From assembly GCF_014306135.1 (NCBI RefSeq), contig NZ_JACRWD010000003.1, positions 1 through 64,000 on the forward strand: 64,000 bases of DNA. Reading direction: 5' to 3'. Numbering within the stretch: position 1 is the first letter of the stretch; every line of letters begins with the position of its first letter. The notes under the pieces were generated by a model that ran no database searches, was not told the origin of the DNA, and saw nothing but the letters and a program-made list of their open reading frames with translations. Both the position numbers and the translations under genes were made by a program. Origin of the DNA: Paraclostridium hominis. Lineage in GTDB: Bacteria > Bacillota > Clostridia > Peptostreptococcales > Peptostreptococcaceae. This document shows positions 1 to 7,231 of the stretch, piece by piece.

Positions 1-893
1 TTTGGTAAGTACTCTTCGTCTTTCCATATTACCCATCCTATACCTGGGTAAACTAATCCGTATTTATGTCCTGATGTACTTATTGATACTACATTTTTTA
101 ATCTAAAATCCCATTCCATCTCTGGATTTATAAATGGTGTAAATAGCCCACCTGATGCAGCATCAACATGTATTGGTACTGTTATTTTAGCTGTTTTATT
201 GTATTCTTCAAGTAATGCATCTAATGCTTTTATATCATCAAATTTTCCTGTATATGTTATACCTTGTAATGCTACAACACCTATTGTGTAATCATCTACA
301 TAATCTAAAACTTTGTCTATATTCAAGCTCATATGTTCTTCGTCCATTGGAACTAAACGCATTTCTATATCCCAGTATACACAGAATTTTTCCCAACAAA
401 CTTGAAATCCTGAAGATACTACTAAGTTTGGTTTTCTACTTGTAACGTCCATTCCTAATTTTTTTGCTCTATTTCTCCATCTGAATTTCATAGCCATACC
501 ACCAAGCATACATGCTTCTGATGATCCTACTGTTGATGTTCCTATATAATTTAAATCTTTTGGTGCATGCCATAAATCAGCTATCATATTAACACATCTA
601 TTTTCCATTTCTGTTGTTTGTGGATATTCTGATTTATCTATTGCATTTTTTTCTAATGTTTCTGCCATAAGCTTAGTTGCTTCATCTTCCATATATGTTT
701 GACAGAATGTACATAAGTTAAGTCTTGCATTTCCTTCGTTCATTAATTCATCTTTTATTAATCTGTAAGCTACATTTGGTGCAATAGAATCTTTCCCTAA
801 TACATCTTTAGGTACACTAGAGCCAGATTCTGTTGTCCCAAATATTGGCGTATTGTATTTATCTCCTAGTCTATCTTGTTTTCCGAATAACAT
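1..893 (-). CDS. gadB: Glutamate decarboxylase (C-terminus cut off by window edge)
   Basis: Pyridoxal-phosphate enzyme converting cytosolic glutamate plus a proton to GABA and CO2. I translated it on the minus strand: it starts MLFGKQDRLG after an AGGAGG site and runs off the window start. Family hallmarks are visible: an HVDAASGG block (the Asp contacts the PLP ring nitrogen) and STSGHKYGL, where the Lys carries PLP. About 297 residues are present out of roughly 465 expected. It lies 63 bases downstream of the glutamate/GABA antiporter in the same direction, the usual acid-resistance pair. Identification is firm; only the missing C-terminal third is unseen. Confidence 0.94.
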   Translation of the reverse strand, partial: MLFGKQDRLGDKYNTPIFGTTESGSSVPKDVLGKDSIAPNVAYRLIKDELMNEGNARLNLCTFCQTYMEDEATKLMAETLEKNAIDKSEYPQTTEMENRCVNMIADLWHAPKDLNYIGTSTVGSSEACMLGGMAMKFRWRNRAKKLGMDVTSRKPNLVVSSGFQVCWEKFCVYWDIEMRLVPMDEEHMSLNIDKVLDYVDDYTIGVVALQGITYTGKFDDIKALDALLEEYNKTAKITVPIHVDAASGGLFTPFINPEMEWDFRLKNVVSISTSGHKYGLVYPGIGWVIWKDEEYLP

Positions 894-956
894 TTTTAAA
901 GCCTCCTATTATATTTGAATATATTAATTTTTTAAAATTAGATAATAAATTAAAAA

Positions 957-2387
957 TTATTTAGTTGCTTTTACATCTCTTTTTTTAGATGTAATAGCAT
1001 ATATTACAAATGGTATTAATACTGTTATAATAAAACTTATAATTAATATAGTTAAATATTCATGTGCACTTTTGCTATTTAATTCACTTGGAGGAACAAA
1101 AGAAATAGCTAATGCAAATATTGAAGTTAAGAAACCACATGCTGCTACTATTAATTTAAATGTTTTTCCTCCTGGTACGTGATAAGCACGTTTTAAATTA
1201 CCTTTTTTAAGTACTAATATAAAATATCCTATGAAGAATAATAAGTATCCAACTAAGTATATAACAACTGTTAATGATATAGCTGTAAGGAATGATACGT
1301 TATTTCCTCCACCACCGAAAGTAAGTACTGCTGCCCATATTGTAACTATTATACCTTGTACGAAAACTAAGTTAATAGGAACATTATGTTCATTTGTTTT
1401 TGTTAGAGATTTAGGTAAAATACCTTTTTGAGCTGCTGCATACATACCTCTTGAAGGTCCTACAACCCATGCACTAACTTCACCCATTACTCCTAGTGCT
1501 AATAATATAGCAATTAATTTTACAAGCCATGTACCATTAGGTGCAAAATGTAAAACTAAAGCTTTAAATGTTTCAACAACTCCTGCACTTAAACTTAATT
1601 TACTTTGTGGAACTACAGCTGCAACAGTTAAACCACCTATAGTATTTAAAATTATTGCTAACACAACTAATATAATCATAGCTAATGGATAGTTCTTGTG
1701 AGCATCCTGTAACTCATTTACATGTGAAGCTGATGCTTCAACACCCATATAAGCAAGTATAAATGAAACAAAAACAACTAATGTATCTACTTTTGAAAAA
1801 TCAGGTACAAAGTATTTTGCTCCTATTTTTACGTCTACAGGATTTCCTTGTACTATATAAGCTATTGATAATGCAAATAAAATTATTGCTGGTATTAATA
1901 TCCCAAATATAAATCCAGCTTTTGCTATTTTAGCTGTATTTTTAGTACCACCTAATTGTGAAAATGTTAATGCCCAAAATATTACTAATACTCCAATAAA
2001 TTTTATAAAAGGAACATTGTTTAATGAATTCCAATTAAATATGTATGAAACACAACCTAGTATAAAATAAATCATTGTAACAAATCCAACTGTTATTTGA
2101 AACCATTGGAAGAATATCGCTGCAAAACCAAATTTTTCTCCTAATGTGTTTCCAACCCATGCAAATATACCTCCTTCTTGCCAGCCTTCAACTGTAGCCA
2201 TTTCTGCGGCACATAAAGCAACTGGTAAGAACCATAATATACCCCCAAGTAAAAGGAAGAATACTAAATGGAATCCTGAAGTTGCGAATGTAGGGTATTC
2301 GTAAACTGTCATAACCATTGATGCGGTCATTGCAAAGAACGCAAATAAAGTAAGCGAATTCTTTTTAGCCGCTTGTACCTCTTTCAT
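957..2387 (-). CDS. gadC: Glutamate/GABA antiporter (APC family)
   Basis: Membrane exchanger importing glutamate and exporting GABA, which together with the decarboxylase consumes intracellular protons. The product is about 476 residues with roughly 12 hydrophobic segments typical of the APC superfamily and a hydrophilic C-terminal tail. A GadC-like N-terminal stretch (TASMVMTVYEYPTFATSGF) is present. The chosen start is the ATG at 2387, because the ATG nine bases upstream abuts the AGGAG site and leaves no spacing. It is the first gene of the pair, transcribed into gadB. The region upstream (2400-2580) probably holds the promoter and contains a short inverted repeat GTCTAAA/TTTAGAC (2522-2542). 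No regulator gene is adjacent. Confidence 0.9.
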   Translation of the reverse strand: MKEVQAAKKNSLTLFAFFAMTASMVMTVYEYPTFATSGFHLVFFLLLGGILWFLPVALCAAEMATVEGWQEGGIFAWVGNTLGEKFGFAAIFFQWFQITVGFVTMIYFILGCVSYIFNWNSLNNVPFIKFIGVLVIFWALTFSQLGGTKNTAKIAKAGFIFGILIPAIILFALSIAYIVQGNPVDVKIGAKYFVPDFSKVDTLVVFVSFILAYMGVEASASHVNELQDAHKNYPLAMIILVVLAIILNTIGGLTVAAVVPQSKLSLSAGVVETFKALVLHFAPNGTWLVKLIAILLALGVMGEVSAWVVGPSRGMYAAAQKGILPKSLTKTNEHNVPINLVFVQGIIVTIWAAVLTFGGGGNNVSFLTAISLTVVIYLVGYLLFFIGYFILVLKKGNLKRAYHVPGGKTFKLIVAACGFLTSIFALAISFVPPSELNSKSAHEYLTILIISFIITVLIPFVIYAITSKKRDVKATK

Positions 2388-2580
2388 CTTAATCATCTCC
2401 TGTATATTTAATTTTATAATATTAATTATGCTACCCCTAGAATAATTGATATTACTTATGTTTATGTTATCTAGATACCCAGTATTATTAGGTTAAAACT
2501 TATAGAAAAAATGTTGTAAAAGTCTAAAAATTCTCTTTAGACAGATAATATAATTATGTATTTTTATAAATTTAATAGCT

Positions 2581-2646
2581 TAATCTTATAAATAAAAAAG
2601 AACTAATCTTAATTTTAAGATTAGTTCTTTTTTATTTATAAGATTA
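2581..2646. terminator. 32-bp perfect inverted repeat, terminator of the ferredoxin gene
   Basis: Bases 2581-2612 and 2615-2646 are exact reverse complements separated by two bases. The inner part (AAAGAACTAATCTTAA and its complement) followed by a T-run is a rho-independent terminator for the minus-strand ferredoxin. The repeat extends beyond the usual size and includes the ferredoxin stop codon. Confidence 0.8.
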
Positions 2647-2835
2647 TTCATGTATGCTTATAGCATCTACTGGACAAGCATCTCTTCCTTCTTGAGCTTC
2701 TTCAAGCTTATCTTCAGGTATATCTCCTTCTATTGCAACTGATTTACCATCATCATCCATACTATATATTTCTGGTGATATACTAGCACAAGCTTCACAC
2801 CCTATACAAGTTTCTTTATCCACAAAAGCTTTCAT
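2644..2835 (-). CDS. Monocluster [4Fe-4S] ferredoxin
   Basis: Small soluble electron carrier, 63 residues. The motif CIGCEACASISPE supplies three cysteines and the C-terminal DACPVDAI supplies the fourth, so one [4Fe-4S] cluster is predicted; the second cluster of the 2[4Fe-4S] clostridial type is missing. The acidic composition suits an electron carrier. The start ATG follows a GGAGG site. It is monocistronic, between the gadC promoter region and hcp, with its own terminator. Redox partners cannot be named from the sequence; hydroxylamine reductase immediately upstream is a plausible consumer of low-potential electrons, but this is only proximity. Confidence 0.9.
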   Translation of the reverse strand: MKAFVDKETCIGCEACASISPEIYSMDDDGKSVAIEGDIPEDKLEEAQEGRDACPVDAISIHE

Positions 2836-2988
2836 AACTACCTCCTGATTGTTTTAAAATATTATTGTAACAAGAAAAGAACTAAACTATCTATCTTTCA
2901 ATTTATGTTCTACTCTTGTATTAAACTATAAAAAATTATCTGGATTTAAAATAAATTTTTATCCAGTTTTAAATACCATATCTATACT

Positions 2989-4647
2989 TTAATTTATAGG
3001 AACCTCTAAGCATGATGCTAAATCTTTTTCAGGTGTGCTTATAGGCTTTATATTAAATCTATCAATTAAATATTGAAGTACATTTGGACTTAAAAAAGCA
3101 GGTAATGAAGGTCCAAGATATATTCCTTTTATATCTAGTGATAATAAAGCTAATAAATCAGCTACTGCTTTTTGTTCGTACCAAGATAATATTATAGAAA
3201 GTGGTAAGCTATTTACATCAGTGTCAAATGCATCTGCTAAGGCCAATGCTATCCTTACTGCTGAATATGCATCATTACATTGACCAACATCAAGTAACCT
3301 TGGAAGTCCTGCAACCTCACCAAATTCTAATTTATTAAATCTATATTTACCACATGCTAATGTAAGTATTATACAATCCTCAGGTACTTTCTTTGCAAAC
3401 TCAGTATAATAATTTCTTCCTGGTCTTGCTCCATCACATCCACCTATTAAGAAGAAATGTCTTAGCTTTCCTGACTTAATTGCATCTATTATAGCAGGTG
3501 CATTACTTAAAGTTGCATTATGTCCAAATCCAACTAGTATTTCATGTGGTTCTTGATCTTCTTTAAATCCACCAAGCTCTAATGCTTTATTGATTATTTC
3601 ACTAAAGTCTTTTTGACCATCTTCAGTTTTTCCTATATATTTGACTCCATCCCATCCAACTACACTAGTTGTAAATATTCTATCTTTATATGAATCTCTA
3701 GGTTTCATTAAACAATTAGTTGTCATTAATATACACCCAGGTATGTTGTCAAATTCTTTTTGCTGATCTTGCCATGCTCCTCCAAAGTTTCCTACTAAAT
3801 GAGGATATTTATTCAGCTCTGGATATCCATGACAAGGTATCATCTCACCATGAGTGTATATATTTATACCTTTTCCTTCAGTTTGTTTAAGTAACATTTC
3901 TAAATCTTTTAAGTCATGTCCTGATACTACTATAAATGGGCCTTTTTTTACATTGACATTTACTTTATGAGGAGAAGGGTTATTATATGTAGTTGTGTTT
4001 GCTTCATCTAATTTTTGCATAACAGCAACACTCATATCTCCTGTTCTCATAGTCCATGTTATTAAATCTTCAACTGTTAATTTATCATCTGTAGTAGCTG
4101 CTAATGCTCTAAAGTAAAATTCATCTACTTGATCATTATAATATCCTAATTCTCTAGCTTGATGTCCATATGCTGAGATTCCTTTAAGACCATATATTAT
4201 TGTTTGTCTTAATGAACGTATATCCGCATCTAGTTCTTGATCATACATTATTCCAGCCTTTTTAGCATCTTCTAACATTTGATTTCTAGTATTACTTAAA
4301 TTATATGTAGCTTGATCACAGCAAACTTTATTTGCCTTTACTTTACTTCTTAAATTTTGTTTTATTTCTTGAGATTTTCTAAGCATATTCTCATGAACAT
4401 CACCATCGAAGTTAACATTAGTTAAAGTTGTAAACAGACTATTTTCAACAAAGCTAACTATATCTTTGTCTATTTTCTCGCCTTTTTCTATAAGTTCTTT
4501 TGCATAACAACTAATTCCTTTTACTTGATATATTAGTAAGTCCTGAAGTGCAGCTATCTCTGGACTTTTTCCACAAACACCTATTTTAGTACAACCTTTA
4601 CCTCCTAATGTTTGTTCACATTGATAACAAAACATTGGATAATCCAT
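2989..4647 (-). CDS. hcp: Hydroxylamine reductase / hybrid cluster protein (prismane)
   Basis: Cytosolic Fe-S enzyme that reduces hydroxylamine to ammonia and is known in other bacteria to act in nitric-oxide stress. It is 552 residues, the normal family length. The N-terminal cysteine set CYQCEQTLGGKGCTKIGVC has the Cx2Cx8Cx5C spacing of the class found in strict anaerobes. Conserved hybrid-cluster regions are visible further on (GHD in VVSGHDLKDLE, TTNCL, GHNATLSN, IGGCDGARPGR, LACGKYRF, DVGQCND). A good minus-strand -10 (TATAAT, 4757-4752) lies upstream, and the palindrome at 4785-4798 sits farther upstream of that. Monocistronic. Confidence 0.96.
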   Translation of the reverse strand: MDYPMFCYQCEQTLGGKGCTKIGVCGKSPEIAALQDLLIYQVKGISCYAKELIEKGEKIDKDIVSFVENSLFTTLTNVNFDGDVHENMLRKSQEIKQNLRSKVKANKVCCDQATYNLSNTRNQMLEDAKKAGIMYDQELDADIRSLRQTIIYGLKGISAYGHQARELGYYNDQVDEFYFRALAATTDDKLTVEDLITWTMRTGDMSVAVMQKLDEANTTTYNNPSPHKVNVNVKKGPFIVVSGHDLKDLEMLLKQTEGKGINIYTHGEMIPCHGYPELNKYPHLVGNFGGAWQDQQKEFDNIPGCILMTTNCLMKPRDSYKDRIFTTSVVGWDGVKYIGKTEDGQKDFSEIINKALELGGFKEDQEPHEILVGFGHNATLSNAPAIIDAIKSGKLRHFFLIGGCDGARPGRNYYTEFAKKVPEDCIILTLACGKYRFNKLEFGEVAGLPRLLDVGQCNDAYSAVRIALALADAFDTDVNSLPLSIILSWYEQKAVADLLALLSLDIKGIYLGPSLPAFLSPNVLQYLIDRFNIKPISTPEKDLASCLEVPIN

Positions 4648-4784
4648 TATTTCATCCTCCCTGTATTAATTTGTTATTATTATTTCCAAAATTAATATAA
4701 ATTATTTCTGAATATGGATTTAATTATAAATTTTCATATTTCATCTCTTTAATTATATTGTGCCCGTTATAAAACACTTTATTC

Positions 4785-4798
4785 GTAACTTAGGTTAC
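4785..4798. promoter_or_regulatory. GTAAC-TTAG-GTTAC palindrome, putative FNR/HcpR-type operator
   Basis: Perfect 5+5 palindrome with a 4-base spacer in the divergent region between hcp and the gene at 4859. Its centre (4791.5) is 29.5 bases upstream of the plus-strand -10 candidate TATTAT (4821-4826), matching class II activator geometry (about -41.5). From the hcp -10 the distance is 34.5 bases. The same palindrome form occurs at 7109-7122 before the nitrite-reductase-like operon. CRP/FNR-family HcpR regulators commonly control hcp in anaerobes; assignment here is inference. Confidence 0.6.
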
Positions 4799-4858
4799 TT
4801 ACAAATAATGTTATTATTTCTATTATTATAAGTATAGAATTAAAAAGGAGTGGTAAGA

Positions 4859-5413
4859 ATGCAAAATAATAACAATCAATTAACAAAAAGTGTAGAATTA
4901 GAAGAACAATTATGTAACTTTACAATTGAATATACTATTATTCAATTAAAAAAACTTATAACAAAAGCTTCAGAAGAAGAAAGAAATTTTGATGAAAATC
5001 TAATAAAAGATTTAAAAGAGATAACTTTCTCATATAATTATATTGATGAAGTTGAAGAACTTGAATTAGACTTCCCTCTTCACAATAAAAAACAAGATTT
5101 AACAGAATTTCTAAATAAAATAAAAGATTCTAAAAATCTAACTCAAAAAGAACGTTACTTAGCCCAAGTATATGATGCTTATTCTAATTATTGTGATAAA
5201 TGTGGAAGTAGATATGATTATCTAAATCATGAGGAATTAAGAAAATATTTATTAACTAAAATTTTATCTTTTGATAATATTGATAATTCATCTGTGATAT
5301 CTAATGAAATAAGTTCAGTAGTAAATGTATGGATTTCAACTTTAAATAATTTTAATCCTAATAATAAAAATAATCTTTCTGATGAATTTCAAAAAGAATT
5401 GGCTAATTTATAA
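4859..5413 (+). CDS. Unknown 184-residue protein divergent from hcp
   Basis: I do not recognise a family. The start is the ATG at 4859, preceded by AAGGAGTGGTAAGA; the longer GTG-initiated reading overlaps this ribosome binding site. The product is acidic, largely helical in appearance, soluble, with no signal peptide or membrane segment. One metal- or redox-type CxxC motif is visible in the middle (YCDKCGSRYDY). The low-complexity start (QNNNNQ) and Asn-rich tail are unstructured. Its promoter faces the GTAAC-N4-GTTAC palindrome at the spacing expected for an FNR-type activator, so a role in nitrosative or redox stress alongside hcp is a reasonable but unproven guess. Confidence 0.7.
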   Translation: MQNNNNQLTKSVELEEQLCNFTIEYTIIQLKKLITKASEEERNFDENLIKDLKEITFSYNYIDEVEELELDFPLHNKKQDLTEFLNKIKDSKNLTQKERYLAQVYDAYSNYCDKCGSRYDYLNHEELRKYLLTKILSFDNIDNSSVISNEISSVVNVWISTLNNFNPNNKNNLSDEFQKELANL

Positions 5414-5483
5414 TATTTAAAATATGTATATTTTCTTATTTATAACTAATCTATAATTATAGATAATAAAATTTACATATTAA

Positions 5484-5523
5484 AAAATGCCTTAACTAAC
5501 TTTAAAGTTAGTTAAGGCATTTT
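5484..5523. terminator. Bidirectional terminator between convergent genes
   Basis: Perfect 20-bp inverted repeat with arms AAAATGCCTTAACTAACTTT and its complement (5484-5503, 5504-5523), flanked by A- and T-rich stretches. It serves the plus-strand gene ending at 5413 and the minus-strand gene ending at 5531. Confidence 0.85.
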
Positions 5524-5530
5524 CTATTTT

Positions 5531-5716
5531 TTAATTTTCATTTAATTTTTTTAAAACTTCTTCTAAATCTAATCCATGTATTTCACAAGCTTGCTCTAAT
5601 TTTTCCATTTGTGCTGATGGGCATCCTATACATCCCATTCCATAGCTCATAAGTATTTGAGCTGCATCAGGTCTCATTTTTATTATATCTGCTATTATTG
5701 TATCTTTAGTTATCAT
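5531..5716 (-). CDS. DUF1858 small protein (CxxCP)
   Basis: A 61-residue protein of the DUF1858 type: a helical domain of about 60 residues with the motif MGCIGCPSAQ. Relatives are often found as stand-alone domains, or fused near iron-sulfur repair and hybrid-cluster proteins. The CxxC pair could bind a metal or take part in redox chemistry; the exact function is unknown. It is the last gene of a three-gene minus-strand operon, separated by a single base from the siroheme-type reductase gene, so the two are probably made together. Confidence 0.85.
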   Translation of the reverse strand: MITKDTIIADIIKMRPDAAQILMSYGMGCIGCPSAQMEKLEQACEIHGLDLEEVLKKLNEN

Positions 5717-5717
5717 A

Positions 5718-6395
5718 TTATAAACACTCCTTTAAATTTGATATTTTAAGTACATCTTCTCTAAATTTCTCTATTTTAATTCTGTCTACAAAGTCTCCAA
5801 GTTTTTCACCCATTTGTCCATATTCATTATAATAATCTAGTATTACTTTTACTAAGTTATAAGCTTCTTCTTCACTTAAACCCTTAGTTACTATATCTGA
5901 ACTTCTCGGGTAAAATCCAGCACTACCTCCTACTGTTACAAAAAACTTTCCATCTATATCTACTATTACTCCAATATCTTTAGAATATACACTAGTACAT
6001 GCATTTCTACATCCTGCTACACCGATTTTGGTTCTATTTGGCAATATCATACCATGAAAATTCTTGCTTATTTTCATTCCTATTCCTATAGTAGGATATT
6101 TTGAACGTTTACAAAAGTTAGCTGGACAAATCTCTACATTTTTAACTGAATTTTGGTTTTTAACAGCAGGCTCCATCCCTAACTCATCCCATATACTCTC
6201 TAAATCTTCTTGTTTTAAATTAGTTATAAGTATTCTTTGACCTGATGTTAATTTAATTACCCCTTTATATTTCTTAGCCACTTCAGCTATCTTTATAAGA
6301 GTTTCTGGAAGTACAAACCCACCTGGTATATGAGGAGTTATAGCATAAGTTCTTTTACCATCTTTAATTTTTTGTAGATTTCCATAATTACTCAT
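5718..6395 (-). CDS. Short nitrite/sulfite reductase-like siroheme [4Fe-4S] protein
   Basis: 225 residues resembling one half of the nitrite/sulfite reductase fold: a ferredoxin-like half-domain (residues about 10-70, with IKLTSGQRILITNL) followed by the siroheme/[4Fe-4S] domain. Cluster cysteines are visible as CPANFC and VAGCRNAC. It is much shorter than classical NirA or CysI (over 500 residues), but matches the compact single-module reductases seen in anaerobes. The substrate is not determined by sequence; nitrite or sulfite are the family possibilities. The shared palindrome upstream of the operon and near hcp argues for nitrogen-oxide metabolism. Confidence 0.82.
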   Translation of the reverse strand: MSNYGNLQKIKDGKRTYAITPHIPGGFVLPETLIKIAEVAKKYKGVIKLTSGQRILITNLKQEDLESIWDELGMEPAVKNQNSVKNVEICPANFCKRSKYPTIGIGMKISKNFHGMILPNRTKIGVAGCRNACTSVYSKDIGVIVDIDGKFFVTVGGSAGFYPRSSDIVTKGLSEEEAYNLVKVILDYYNEYGQMGEKLGDFVDRIKIEKFREDVLKISNLKECL

Positions 6396-6401
6396 ATAAC
6401 T

Positions 6402-7046
6402 TTATCCCTTTCTTATTGTATTAATAGTTATTTTACCATTTATTTGCTTTTCGTATATATATTTTATTTCTAAGTTTTCTATGAACGTATTTACCCATAA
6501 ATCTCTAAGTTGGCTCATATAATCTAAATTTGCTTTTCCTAATTCATAATTAGCTTTGTGTATACATCCTTCTTGTTCATAAACTATATAGCTTTCATTT
6601 CTTTCAGTAACAGAATTTGCTCTATCACAAGGCATACCTGATAATATATAATTATTTAAAGATATATAGACATCTTCTGGTGAATCAATTTTATTATTTT
6701 CATATTCTGCACATCTTTTTGCTTGATTAACATATGCACTTTGTGTTATTTCTTCACTTTCATCTTTAAAGATCTCATAATACTTAGTTATTATATATGA
6801 ACTTCTACTTTCTACCTCTTTTATTTTTTGCTGTAGCCATCCATGTATATTATTAGTATCTATTAAATCTTCTAAAGGTTTTTTAGGTATATAGTTTCCA
6901 TATAACCTAATAGATTCTTCTTTTACCTCTTTAGCTTCATCTTTATATTTATCTATGTGTAATTTTATTATATCTTTTTCTAAATCTTGTGCTAACATAA
7001 TTTTATTAAAAAGCCATGTGTGTATTGGTGCTAAAAATTTACTCAT
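6402..7046 (-). CDS. Unknown helical protein, first gene of the siroheme-reductase operon
   Basis: 214 residues, no recognised family. The N-terminal two thirds look helical and charged; the C-terminal third has two conserved-looking cysteines (MPCDRAN and QEGCIHKANY), which could contribute to an active site or cluster. No signal peptide or membrane segment. It starts after a weak AAGGAAG site and is only six bases upstream of the reductase gene. The operon promoter is well defined: TATAAT at 7086-7081 (minus strand) with the GTAAC-type palindrome centred 41.5 bases before the predicted transcription start. It may be an accessory or substrate-handling partner of the reductase. Confidence 0.75.
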   Translation of the reverse strand: MSKFLAPIHTWLFNKIMLAQDLEKDIIKLHIDKYKDEAKEVKEESIRLYGNYIPKKPLEDLIDTNNIHGWLQQKIKEVESRSSYIITKYYEIFKDESEEITQSAYVNQAKRCAEYENNKIDSPEDVYISLNNYILSGMPCDRANSVTERNESYIVYEQEGCIHKANYELGKANLDYMSQLRDLWVNTFIENLEIKYIYEKQINGKITINTIRKG

Positions 7047-7108
7047 TTGATTTTCTTCCTTTCATCTTTTTAATAACCTTATTATAACCTTTAACTAAAG
7101 TTAAGTAT

Positions 7109-7122
7109 GTAACATACGTTAT
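7109..7122. promoter_or_regulatory. GTAAC-ATAC-GTTAT palindrome, putative FNR/HcpR-type operator
   Basis: Second copy of the palindrome near hcp (nine of ten arm bases symmetric). Centred at 7115.5, it is 29.5 bases upstream of the -10 TATAAT (7086-7081, minus strand), which places it at about -41.5 relative to the predicted start. This is the standard position for a class II CRP/FNR-family activator. Confidence 0.6.
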
Positions 7123-7167
7123 AGATTTTAAATTTTTTAAATATTAAGTGTAATTTATATATATAAA

Positions 7168-7208
7168 AAAGAGTTACTCAACTTTTTTTATTTATTGAGT
7201 AACTCTTT
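7168..7208 (-). terminator. Terminator of the gldA-dhaKL operon
   Basis: Inverted repeat AAAGAGTTACTCAA (7168-7181) / TTGAGTAACTCTTT (7195-7208) flanked by A/T runs just after the dhaKL stop codon on the minus strand. Confidence 0.8.
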
Positions 7209-7231
7209 CTAATTTGAAATTTATGAGATAT

